DNA of 64,000 nt, taken from contig NZ_JAQZAO010000003.1 of the NCBI RefSeq assembly GCF_028737315.1, positions 1 to 64,000 of the forward strand. The letters run 5' to 3'. The position numbers and the translations under genes were made by a program. A model generated the notes under the pieces. It worked only from the letters and a program-made list of their open reading frames with translations. It had not been told where the DNA came from and did not search any database. Below, piece by piece: positions 26,147-32,956 of this stretch. Every line of letters starts with the position of its first letter. The stretch's first letter is position 1. Source of the DNA: Actinomycetospora lemnae (GTDB taxonomy: Bacteria > Actinomycetota > Actinomycetes > Mycobacteriales > Pseudonocardiaceae).

Positions 26147-26733
26147 TCTCCGGGCGCACCGGGGGCTGGCCGCGGCGGTTCACCGACGCCGGCCACCTCG
26201 CGCTCGACGCCGTCGTCGCGTTCGTCGACGACGAGCTCCCGCCCGGTCCGGCCCGGCGCGCCGCCGCGCACGTCGACCACTGCCTGTCCTGCGCCGCCGA
26301 GGTCGCCGCGCAGCGCCAGGCGCGCCGCCGCGTGCGCGCCGCCGGGGGCCCGGCCGTGCCGAGCTCGCTGCTCAGCGCCCTGTGCTCGATCCCCGACGCC
26401 GCGCCGCTGCCCGAGCCGCCCGCCGGGTTGGCCGTGGGCCCCGACGGCGAGCTCGTCGTCCCCGCCGAGACACCCGCCCGCGGCCGCCGCTCCCGCCGGC
26501 GGACCCTCGGCGTGCCCGTCGCCCTGAGCTCCGGGGTGGTCGTCGGCGCCGCCGCGCTGGCCGCCCTGTCCGGCCCCGCCGTCGTGTCCGGCACCGCGCC
26601 GGCCTCCTCGTCCGGCGGCCCGGTCGTCGTCGCGCCGACCGTCACGCCCACCGCCGCGGCCGCCGACCTCGCCGTCCGCGCGAGCACCACCACCCCGTCC
26701 GCACCCGGCCTGCCCGGACCCGGCGCCCCCTGA
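26143..26733 (+). CDS. rseA: Anti-sigma-E factor RseA (zinc-associated)
   Basis: This anti-sigma factor holds SigE inactive until stress (196 residues). The ZAS motif is [14 protein letters not shown] (HxxxCxxC), with an upstream His in [19 protein letters not shown] long basic/Pro linker precedes a single hydrophobic segment, [16 protein letters not shown], and an Ala/Thr/Pro-rich tail, so this version may be membrane-anchored. GTG 26143 overlaps the sigE stop as GTGA, giving coupled 1:1 synthesis of sigma and anti-sigma. Confidence 0.9.
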   Translation: MISGRTGGWPRRFTDAGHLALDAVVAFVDDELPPGPARRAAAHVDHCLSCAAEVAAQRQARRRVRAAGGPAVPSSLLSALCSIPDAAPLPEPPAGLAVGPDGELVVPAETPARGRRSRRRTLGVPVALSSGVVVGAAALAALSGPAVVSGTAPASSSGGPVVVAPTVTPTAAAADLAVRASTTTPSAPGLPGPGAP

Positions 26734-26797
26734 CGCACCCTTCACCACGGCGGTCGCACGCTGTGACCGTGTCGACGCGTGCCGCGGGCCGAGGCTC

Positions 26798-26803
26798 TAC
26801 GGT
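26798..26803 (+). promoter_or_regulatory. -10 element upstream of the htrA leader ORF
   Basis: TACGGT is followed after 9 nt by ATG 26813, the start of a 19-codon ORF, which fits a leaderless transcript. Confidence 0.45.
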
Positions 26804-26812
26804 GGAGGGGCG

Positions 26813-26872
26813 ATGAGCACCACCGTTGAGCCCGGGCTGCGGCCCGCCGCCCCCCGCGGGGAGGCGTCATGA
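26813..26872 (+). CDS. 19-codon leader ORF coupled to htrA
   Basis: ATG 26813 opens a 19-residue frame (start MSTTVEPG, Pro/Ala-rich middle) whose TGA overlaps the htrA ATG as ATGA. The promoter element 9 nt upstream would make it a leaderless start. A GGGGAGG at 26858-26864 can serve htrA directly. The frame may tune htrA translation; it may also be an accident of the htrA leader. Confidence 0.4.
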   Translation: MSTTVEPGLRPAAPRGEAS

Positions 26873-28584
26873 GCGGACCCACCGATCCGCGCCCCGAGCC
26901 GGGCCCGGACGCCGGTCACGGCGACGCCGGCTCCGGCAACGGCTCCGGCAACGGCTCCGGCAACGCCTCCGGCAACGCCTCCGGCAACGGCCACGCCTCG
27001 GGCAACGGCCACGCGGCGGGCAACGGCCACGCGGCGGGCAACGGCCACGGCCCGGCACCGACGAACGGCCACGGCGCGGTGCCCGAGAACGGCGCGTCCC
27101 ACGGCACCAACGGCGTCAACGGCGCCGCCCACGCTCCCGGCAACGGCCACCCCGCCCCCGACGAGCGAGAGCTCGCCGCCGTCTTCGGCCGGCCCGCGGG
27201 GGTCGAGGGCGGCTTCGGCGCCCGCAACGGCGACCCCGGCCGTCGGCCGGCCCCGCACCGCGACGCGCCCGCCCCGGCGCTCACCGCGGCGTTCGGACGC
27301 CCCCCGGGCGGCGCGACCACCTCGCTGCAGCGGCCCGACCGGCCCCCGGAGCGCCCCACCGACACGCCCGACGACTTCTGGGCGGGCGAGACCGCGACCG
27401 CCGACCCCTGGCGCGACCCCGACACGGGCGCCGAGCTCGGCGGCCCGGCGCTGGGCGAGTCCCGGCCCGGCGAGGCGGCCCGCCCGGTGGGCCCGCGCCT
27501 GTCGGCCCGCGAGCTCCTCCTCGGCCGGCGCGTCCAGCCGACCGCGCTGGCTCTCCTCGCCGTGGTGGCCCTGCTGCTCGGCGGGGTCGGCGGCGTCGTC
27601 GGGTGGGCGGTCGCGGGCGGCGCCGACAGCCTCGTCGACCCGGGCGCCACGCTGACCCCCGTCGAGGTCGGCCGCGAGCGCCCGCCGGGATCCGTCGCCG
27701 ACGTCGCGGGCCGCGTGACCCCGGCGGTGGTCTCGCTCGAGCTGCAGGCCGGCACCAGCGGCGGCACCGGCTCGGGCGTCGTGCTCACACCCGACGGCTA
27801 CATCGTCACCAACAACCACGTCGTCGAGCTCGCCGCCACCGACCCGCGCGCCACCCTCGAGGCCGTCTTCGCCTCCGGGCTGCGGGCGCCCGCGCGCGTC
27901 GTCGGCCGCGACCCGCAGACCGACATCGCCGTGGTCAAGGTCGACATCGCGAACCCCGTCGTCGCCCAGCTCGGACGCTCCTCCGACCTGCGCGTCGGCG
28001 ACGGCGTCATCGCCATCGGCTCGCCGCTCGGCCTCGCGGGCACGGTCACCGAGGGCATCGTCAGCTCGGTCGACCGCCCGGTGCGCCTCGACGCCGAGTC
28101 CGCCGAGGCCAACCCCGTCATCGACGCCATCCAGACCGACGCCGCGATCAACCCCGGCAACTCCGGCGGCGCGCTCGTCGACACCTCCGGGGCCGTCGTC
28201 GGCATCAACACCGCGATCCGCACCCTCGGCGGCGGCGAGGGCGGCTCGATCGGCCTCGGCTTCGCCATCCCGATCGACGACGTCCGCGTCATCGCCGAGT
28301 CGATCATCCGCACCGGCGGCTACACCCACAGCGACCTCGGCGTGAACGCGAAGTCGGTCACGGACGGCGCCGCGGACGGTGCGCAGGTGCTCAACGTGCG
28401 TCAGGGTGGACCCGCGTCGCGTGCCGGGCTGCTGGAGGGCGACGTGGTCCTGCGGGTCGACGACCGGCCCATCGCGTCCGCCGACGAGCTCGTGGTGGCC
28501 GTGCGGGAGCACCCGCCGGGCCAGGTGGTCACGCTCGGCGTGGTGCGCCAGGGCCGTCCGCTGACGCTGCAGGTCACGCTCTAG
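26869..28584 (+). CDS. htrA: HtrA-like membrane serine protease with PDZ domain
   Basis: This is a DegP/HtrA-family S1C protease (571 residues), anchored in the membrane with the protease outside. Residues 1-215 are a cytoplasmic, disordered, Asn/Gly-rich region with GNGSGN-type repeats (22-60) and two short AxFGRP motifs near 104-109 and 140-145. The membrane segment is residues 226-250. The catalytic triad is His317 (TNNHVV), Asp352 (QTDIAVVK) and Ser432 (NPGNSGG). A PDZ domain (about 485-570) ends the protein. It follows sigE-rseA and precedes tatB, as in Mycobacterium, where HtrA acts in envelope quality control. Confidence 0.94.
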   Translation: MSGPTDPRPEPGPDAGHGDAGSGNGSGNGSGNASGNASGNGHASGNGHAAGNGHAAGNGHGPAPTNGHGAVPENGASHGTNGVNGAAHAPGNGHPAPDERELAAVFGRPAGVEGGFGARNGDPGRRPAPHRDAPAPALTAAFGRPPGGATTSLQRPDRPPERPTDTPDDFWAGETATADPWRDPDTGAELGGPALGESRPGEAARPVGPRLSARELLLGRRVQPTALALLAVVALLLGGVGGVVGWAVAGGADSLVDPGATLTPVEVGRERPPGSVADVAGRVTPAVVSLELQAGTSGGTGSGVVLTPDGYIVTNNHVVELAATDPRATLEAVFASGLRAPARVVGRDPQTDIAVVKVDIANPVVAQLGRSSDLRVGDGVIAIGSPLGLAGTVTEGIVSSVDRPVRLDAESAEANPVIDAIQTDAAINPGNSGGALVDTSGAVVGINTAIRTLGGGEGGSIGLGFAIPIDDVRVIAESIIRTGGYTHSDLGVNAKSVTDGAADGAQVLNVRQGGPASRAGLLEGDVVLRVDDRPIASADELVVAVREHPPGQVVTLGVVRQGRPLTLQVTL

Positions 28585-28593
28585 GGGGCAGGG

Positions 28594-29049
28594 GTGTTCG
28601 ACAACATCGGCTGGCCCGAGCTGATCGTCCTCGCGCTCGTCGGCCTGTTCGTCCTGGGCCCCGAGCGCCTCCCGGCGGCCGCGGCGTGGGTCGCGAACAC
28701 GGTGCGGACGATCCGCGACTACGCCACCGGCGCGCGCGACCAGCTGCGCCAGGAGCTCGGGCCCGAGTTCGACGAGCTCCGCAAGCCGCTCGAGGACCTG
28801 CGGTCGGTCCGCGACCTCGACCCGCGCCGGGCGGTGCGCCAGCACCTGTTCACCGAGCCGCCCGCCGACGGCACCTGGAGCGGGTCCCCGACGCCGGGGT
28901 CGACCGCCGGCACCACGGCGAGCACCGCCGCCGGCACGGCCGCGGCGCTGCCCGCCACCCCGGCGCCCGGCACGCCCACCCGCCGCCCCGAGGCCAGCCG
29001 TCCGCTGGGCCCGGGCGAGAGCGCCCCGCTGGATCCCGACGCCACGTGA
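28594..29049 (+). CDS. tatB: Twin-arginine translocase subunit TatB
   Basis: This is a TatB-type protein (151 residues): a short N-terminal membrane helix with [20 protein letters not shown], the conserved hinge GPERLP, an amphipathic helix with [25 protein letters not shown], and a low-complexity Thr/Ala/Pro tail. It recognises twin-arginine precursors together with TatC, which is not in the window. GTG 28594 lies 10 nt after the htrA stop with GGGGCAGGG in between. tatB next to htrA is the usual actinobacterial arrangement. Confidence 0.93.
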   Translation: MFDNIGWPELIVLALVGLFVLGPERLPAAAAWVANTVRTIRDYATGARDQLRQELGPEFDELRKPLEDLRSVRDLDPRRAVRQHLFTEPPADGTWSGSPTPGSTAGTTASTAAGTAAALPATPAPGTPTRRPEASRPLGPGESAPLDPDAT

Positions 29050-29107
29050 GCCCCGTGTCCCTCCTCACGAGGTGCTCGGGGGCGAGGGTCGGTGGCGGGT
29101 CGGCTGT

Positions 29108-29113
29108 TACCGT
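29108..29113 (+). promoter_or_regulatory. -10 element of a likely leaderless cyclase transcript
   Basis: TACCGT is followed after 8 nt by GTG 29122. Confidence 0.5.
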
Positions 29114-29121
29114 CGGTCAAC

Positions 29122-29916
29122 GTGCTCGCGCATCAGCGTGAGCCGGTGCGCCGCCGGGTCCTGGAGGCGGCCCACCGGCTCGACTCCGACCCGCGGCTGC
29201 TCGCTGCGGTCGAGTGGGCGAGGTCCCGGCTGCCCGGCGACGCGACGTACGGCGACCCCCTCTCGACCGGGGACGACGCCGTCGGGCGGCTCGCGGCCCA
29301 GCTCGCCCCGCTCGCGGCGACCCGCCCGAGCGTGCTGCGCGAGGTCGGGCTCACCGCGTTGCAGGTCTGGCAGGCGCACGCGGGCGTCGAGGAGCGGCAC
29401 AGCGACGAGCAGGTGGTCGTCCTGTTCACCGACCTCGCCGGGTTCTCGGACTGGACGCTCGAGGTCGGCGACGACGTCGCGGTGACGGCACTGCGCCGGG
29501 TCGGCGCGGCCGTCGAGCCCCTCGTGCGCCGGCGCGGGCGCGTCGTCAAGCGGCTCGGCGACGGGCTGATGGCCGTGCACCCGAGCGTCGAGGACGCGGT
29601 GGAGGTGGCGCTGGCGGCGCGCGACGCGGTCGGCGAGATCGACGTCGACGGGCACCGCCTGGCCCTGCGCGCCGGGGTGCACGTCGGCACCCCGCAGCAG
29701 CTCGGCGGCGACTACTACGGCCGCGACGTCAACATCGCCGCCCGGATCACCGACGCGGCCGGGCCGGGCGAGGTCTGCGTCTCCAGCACGAGCCGGGCGT
29801 TCCTCGACGCCGAGCGCTTCGCCGCGTTCCCGCTCCGCGGCCGCCGCGGCAAGGGCGTGCCGCCCGACATCACCCCGTGGCGGGTCGGTCGTCGACCGGG
29901 TGGGCCTCGCGGCTGA
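29122..29916 (+). CDS. Class III adenylate/guanylate cyclase
   Basis: This is a soluble nucleotidyl cyclase (264 residues): an N-terminal helical region of about 100 residues, then a single class III catalytic domain. Metal-binding aspartates are in VVLFTDLAGFSDW and VKRLGDGLMAV. The transition-state pair Asn/Arg is in DVNIAARI, and LRAGVHVGTPQQLGGDYYG completes the domain. All key residues seen are intact, so it should make cAMP (or cGMP). Its last 47 nt overlap the 3' end of the convergent marR gene. The start is set by the -10 hexamer 8 nt upstream. Confidence 0.9.
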   Translation: MLAHQREPVRRRVLEAAHRLDSDPRLLAAVEWARSRLPGDATYGDPLSTGDDAVGRLAAQLAPLAATRPSVLREVGLTALQVWQAHAGVEERHSDEQVVVLFTDLAGFSDWTLEVGDDVAVTALRRVGAAVEPLVRRRGRVVKRLGDGLMAVHPSVEDAVEVALAARDAVGEIDVDGHRLALRAGVHVGTPQQLGGDYYGRDVNIAARITDAAGPGEVCVSSTSRAFLDAERFAAFPLRGRRGKGVPPDITPWRVGRRPGGPRG

Positions 29917-30394
29917 GCGGGTTCGCCCGCATCCCGCCGGCCGGGTCGAGGCGGCCCAGGATCGCCGCGGTGACGCACGCCAGCGACGCGACGCCCTCGT
30001 CGTCGAGCGCGTCGAAGATCAGCCGGCGGACCTCCGCGGCGTGCCCGGGCGCGGTCTCGCGGACCTTCTCCATGCCCGCGTCGGTGAGCCGCGCGACGGT
30101 GACCCGCCCGCTCTCCGGCGACGGCTCGCGCGTCACCCAGCCCTGCTGCTCCAGGCGCGCCACGACGTGCGAGAGCCGCGAGAGCGACGAGTTCACGGTG
30201 GCGGCCAGCGCGCTCATGGGCAGCGTGCGCCCGGGCGTCTCGGAGAGCATCGCGAGCGTCAGGTAGGAGAACTGGGTCAGGCCGGCGTCACGCTGGAGCT
30301 GGGCGTCGAGCGCGGCGGGCAGCAGCGTCATCACCGCGGCCGTGCGGCGCCACGCCCGCTGCTCCGCGTCGTCCAGCCACGGCGTCTCGTCCAT
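29870..30394 (-). CDS. MarR family transcriptional regulator
   Basis: This is a winged-helix MarR-type regulator (174 residues). The DNA-binding region is MSALAATVNSSLSRLSHVVA with the wing LEQQGWVTREPSPESGRVTV; the N-terminal helix contains AAVMTLLPAALDAQLQRDAG. I chose ATG 30394 because the -10-like TAACAT ends 7 nt upstream; ATG 30403 is in frame but overlaps that hexamer. It is divergent from an extradiol-type dioxygenase gene and probably represses it and itself through the palindrome at 30409-30420. Such MarR proteins often sense catechols or quinones. Confidence 0.88.
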   Translation of the reverse strand: MDETPWLDDAEQRAWRRTAAVMTLLPAALDAQLQRDAGLTQFSYLTLAMLSETPGRTLPMSALAATVNSSLSRLSHVVARLEQQGWVTREPSPESGRVTVARLTDAGMEKVRETAPGHAAEVRRLIFDALDDEGVASLACVTAAILGRLDPAGGMRANPLSREAHPVDDRPATG

Positions 30395-30401
30395 GGGACC
30401 C

Positions 30402-30407
30402 ATGTTA
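30402..30407 (-). promoter_or_regulatory. -10 element of marR
   Basis: TAACAT on the minus strand ends 7 nt before ATG 30394, which fits a leaderless transcript. Confidence 0.4.
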
Positions 30408-30408
30408 C

Positions 30409-30437
30409 TTGATGCTTCAACCCACAGCCCGTAGTGT
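30409..30437 (+). promoter_or_regulatory. Dioxygenase promoter with overlapping MarR operator
   Basis: TTGATG (30409-30414) and TAGTGT (30432-30437) are spaced 17 nt apart. The -35 is the left half of TTGATGCTTCAA (30409-30420), an imperfect palindrome matching at 5 of 6 positions per half. A repressor there would block both this promoter and the divergent marR promoter. Part of the site recurs upstream of wrbA. Confidence 0.6.
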
Positions 30438-30469
30438 CGGCGGTGGAATCGTTGGACGAGGAGCTCGCC

Positions 30470-31342
30470 ATGGACCCGTTCGCCACCGCCCACCCGGGAG
30501 CGGCGTTCGACGCGTACGAGCCGGCCGCCCGGGAGCGCGCCGCCCGCCGCGCGTCGTGGACCCCGCAGGACGGACCGCTGCCCGCGCTCTACGTGAGCCA
30601 CGGGGCGCCGCCGCTGTTCGACGACGCGGAGTGGATGACGCGCCTCGGTGCCTGGGCCGACCGGCTGCCGACGCCGCGGGCGATCCTCATCGTCTCGGCG
30701 CACTGGGAGTCCGCGCCGCTGACCCTGTCGAGCCCGGAGGCGGGCACGCCGCTCGTGTACGACTTCGGCGGGTTCGCCGAGCGCTTCTACCGCATGACCT
30801 ACGCGACGCCCGACGCCTCGGCGCTCGCCGCCCGCGTCGCCGCGACCCTGCCCGACGGCGAACCCGTGCACACCTCGCGCCGCGGCCTCGACCACGGGGC
30901 GTGGGTGCCGCTCAAGGTCATGTACCCGCTCGGCGACGTGCCGGTCCTGCAGATGAGCCTGCCGACCGAGGACCCGGAGCGCCTGCTCGCCATCGGCACC
31001 CGCCTGCGTGAGCTGCGCGGCGAGGGCGTGCTGGTCGTCGGCTCGGGCTTCATGACCCACGGCCTGCCGTTCCTGACCCCGGAGATGCTCGGCGGGCAGG
31101 AGACCCCGGGCTGGACCGGCGACTTCGACGCCTGGGCCGCCGAGGCCCTCGACCGCGGCGACCTCGAGACCCTCCACCGCTTCCGCGAGGCGCCGGGCAT
31201 GCCCTACGCGCACCCGACGGCCGAGCACTTCGTGCCGCTGTTCGTCACCCTGGGCGCGGCCACCGACCCCGAGGCCCCGGTGACGACGACGATCGACGGC
31301 ACCATGTGGGGCCTGTCGCGCCGGTCGCTGCAGGTGGCCTGA
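30470..31342 (+). CDS. DODA-type extradiol aromatic ring-opening dioxygenase
   Basis: This is a non-heme metal dioxygenase of the LigB/DODA superfamily (290 residues). Ligand motifs are LYVSHGAPPLFDD, VSAHWES and GSGFMTHGLPF, with the general-base motif RGLDHGAWVPLKVMYP. Members open catechol-type rings or act on quinol-like compounds; the substrate here is unknown. The family usually starts near PALYVSHG, so the first 40 residues are an extension. ATG 30470 has GAGGAG 6 nt upstream. It is divergent from marR and shares an operator motif with wrbA, suggesting a catechol/quinone detoxification role. Confidence 0.9.
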   Translation: MDPFATAHPGAAFDAYEPAARERAARRASWTPQDGPLPALYVSHGAPPLFDDAEWMTRLGAWADRLPTPRAILIVSAHWESAPLTLSSPEAGTPLVYDFGGFAERFYRMTYATPDASALAARVAATLPDGEPVHTSRRGLDHGAWVPLKVMYPLGDVPVLQMSLPTEDPERLLAIGTRLRELRGEGVLVVGSGFMTHGLPFLTPEMLGGQETPGWTGDFDAWAAEALDRGDLETLHRFREAPGMPYAHPTAEHFVPLFVTLGAATDPEAPVTTTIDGTMWGLSRRSLQVA

Positions 31343-31356
31343 GGCTCGGCGTCGTC

Positions 31357-31405
31357 GCAGCGAACGCGCTGTTCGCGGCTTCTACGCGCACGAAGTCGCC
31401 GTTCG
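31357..31405 (-). repeat. 49-bp dispersed repeat, copy 1 (inverted)
   Basis: Its reverse complement matches 32875-32923 at 44 of 49 bases; the shared 3' part is GCGAACAGCGCGTTCGCTGC. It starts 15 nt after the dioxygenase stop. With the opposite copy it brackets rsgA and its leader region. Confidence 0.8.
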
Positions 31406-31551
31406 TGTCTGCGGGGACCTGGCGATCGGGCGGGCAATGGCGCCGAGTGGATGCCGTCCGCGAAAAGGGATGGCGCAGTCCGGGACGCGGGGAGCATGCT
31501 GGCTCCGTCCGGGGAGGTCGAATCCCGGGGACTGTTCGAGGAGTGAACGCC

Positions 31552-31605
31552 ATGGCGGCCCGCACGGGCGCCATCAACGGCGCCGTCCGACGCACCTCCT
31601 GGTGA
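31552..31605 (+). CDS. Small ORF (17 residues) in the rsgA leader region
   Basis: ATG 31552 has GAGGAG 8 nt upstream and encodes a 17-residue basic peptide beginning MAARTGAINGAV and ending in Trp. It sits 105 nt before rsgA, and GC-rich hairpins lie between the two. It may be a leader peptide or a chance frame. No family is recognised. Confidence 0.35.
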   Translation: MAARTGAINGAVRRTSW

Positions 31606-31710
31606 CGCCGACCGGCTCGCACTGAGTGCTGCGCGCACGGTGCTCACGGGGCGCACCAGAGCTCCCGCCCGCCGTCGCCCGACGGCGGCTCCTCGAAGGG
31701 TCCCCTTCCC

Positions 31711-32787
31711 GTGCTCTCTGCTTCCACCCCTGACCACACCACCCTGACCCGCTACGGCTGGGACGACGCGTGGAACGCGCTCGTGCCCGACGGTGCCGTG
31801 CCCGGCCGGGTCGCCCGGGTCGACCGCGGCCGTGTCGACGTCCTCACCGCCGACGACCGCGTCCACGCCGATCCGCGCGGGCATGTCCCGGCCGTCGGCG
31901 ACTGGGTCCTCGTCCGTGACGGCACCGTCAGCGCCGTCCTGCCCCGGCGCACCGCCCTCACTCGAGCGACGGTCTCCGGGCGCTCCGACGCGCAGGTCCT
32001 CGCCGCCAACGTCGACACGGTCCTCGTCGTCGTGCCCCTCGACGCCCGGCTCCGGCCCGGTCGCGTCGAACGGCTGCTCGCCCTCGCGTGGGAGGGCGGC
32101 GCGACGCCCGTCGTCGTCCTCACCAAGATCGACCGGGACGACGGGGCGCTGGTCGAGGCGCTCACCGACCTCGCCGACTCGGCACCCGGCGTCGACGTCG
32201 TGCCCGTCAGCGCGGTGACCGGCGACGGGCTCGCCGAGGTCGCGGCCGCCGCGCGCGGCACCACCGTCCTCGTCGGGCCTTCGGGCGCCGGGAAGTCCAC
32301 CCTGGCCAACGCGCTGCTCGGCGTGGAGGCGATGGCGACCGGGGCGGTCCGCGCCGTCGACGGCAAGGGCCGCCACACGACGGTGCACCGCGAGCTGCTG
32401 CCCCTCCCGTGCCGCACGGAGCTCTGCGGAGCTGCGGCGCCGGAGGCGCACCACTGCGGGGTGCTCGTCGACACCCCGGGCCTGCGGGCGGTGGGCGTGC
32501 GTGACGCCGCCGAGGGCATCGACCGCGCCTTCACCGACGTCGTCGAGCTCGGGGAGGGGTGCCGCTTCACCGACTGCGCGCACCAGCACGAGCCCGGCTG
32601 CGCGGTGCAGGAGGCCGTCGCGGGCGGGACGCTCCCGGCGCGGCGGCTCGAGGCCTACCGCAAGCTCCTGCGCGAGGACGAGTGGGCGGCCGCGCGCACC
32701 GACGCCCGGCTCGCGGCCGAGCGTCGGGGGCGCTGGAAGCAGGTCACCAAGGAGCAGCGCGCGGCGTACCGGGCGCGCGGATACTGA
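31711..32787 (+). CDS. rsgA: Ribosome small-subunit maturation GTPase RsgA
   Basis: This circularly permuted GTPase (358 residues) checks late 30S assembly. An OB-fold N-terminus (VDVLTADDRVHADPRGHVPAVGDWVLV) is followed by the permuted motifs in order: TKID (G4), then GPSGAGKST (G1), then GKGRHTT and VDTPGLR (G3). The zinc domain is CRFTDCAHQHEPGC. Between HRELLPLP and GVLVDTPG it has an extra Cys-containing loop, CRTELCGAAAPEAHHC (234-249), where RsgA proteins usually have only one or two glycines. The loop contains the 17-bp repeat found before gpgS. The gene is bracketed by inverted 49-bp repeats. Confidence 0.9.
   Translation: MLSASTPDHTTLTRYGWDDAWNALVPDGAVPGRVARVDRGRVDVLTADDRVHADPRGHVPAVGDWVLVRDGTVSAVLPRRTALTRATVSGRSDAQVLAANVDTVLVVVPLDARLRPGRVERLLALAWEGGATPVVVLTKIDRDDGALVEALTDLADSAPGVDVVPVSAVTGDGLAEVAAAARGTTVLVGPSGAGKSTLANALLGVEAMATGAVRAVDGKGRHTTVHRELLPLPCRTELCGAAAPEAHHCGVLVDTPGLRAVGVRDAAEGIDRAFTDVVELGEGCRFTDCAHQHEPGCAVQEAVAGGTLPARRLEAYRKLLREDEWAAARTDARLAAERRGRWKQVTKEQRAAYRARGY
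32436..32452. repeat. 17-bp repeat inside rsgA, shared with the folP2-gpgS junction
   Basis: GGCGCCGGAGGCGCACC is identical to 19698-19714. Here it codes part of the atypical RsgA loop at residues 234-249. Confidence 0.5.
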
Positions 32788-32793
32788 GCGGGT

Positions 32794-32926
32794 GTTGCAG
32801 CGAACGCGCTGTTCGTACGCGTAGAAGCAGCGAACAGCGCGTTCGCACACCGGAGGCGAACGCGACCCCGCGAGCGAACGCGGACTTCGTACGCCTAGAA
32901 GCAGCGAACAGCGCGTTCGCTGCAAC
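32794..32926. repeat. Inverted-repeat structure with 49-bp dispersed repeat, copy 2
   Basis: A perfect 22-bp inverted repeat encloses the region: 32794-32815 pairs with 32905-32926. Inside, a 35-bp direct repeat occurs at 32812-32846 and 32886-32920 (34 of 35 identical). The right end, 32875-32923, is the partner of the inverted copy at 31357-31405. Located between convergent rsgA and mrp, it can also act as a bidirectional terminator. Confidence 0.85.
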
Positions 32927-32956
32927 CCCGGACCGCGCCGCCGCCGGCGAGGTGAC

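Larger units (their letters stand above)
31343..31710. other. 368-bp intergenic region before rsgA
   Basis: It holds the inverted 49-bp repeat (31357-31405), the 17-residue ORF (31552-31605) and a strong hairpin, CCGCCGTCG/CGACGGCGG at 31669-31677/31680-31688. A weaker GGTGC/GCACC stem lies near 31639-31657. Purine-rich GAAGGG precedes the rsgA GTG. I see no other gene here. Confidence 0.6.

Noticed and set aside
29870-31228. A 452-codon minus-strand frame extending marR through the dioxygenase gene
   Set aside because: Only the part after ATG 30394 encodes a MarR fold; the rest is antisense to the dioxygenase and lacks any recognisable domain.
31357-32926. rsgA region as an insertion sequence or integron cassette
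   Set aside because: There is no transposase or integrase, and no target-site duplication is visible. The repeats also resemble intergenic hairpins elsewhere. Reported as a repeat structure only.
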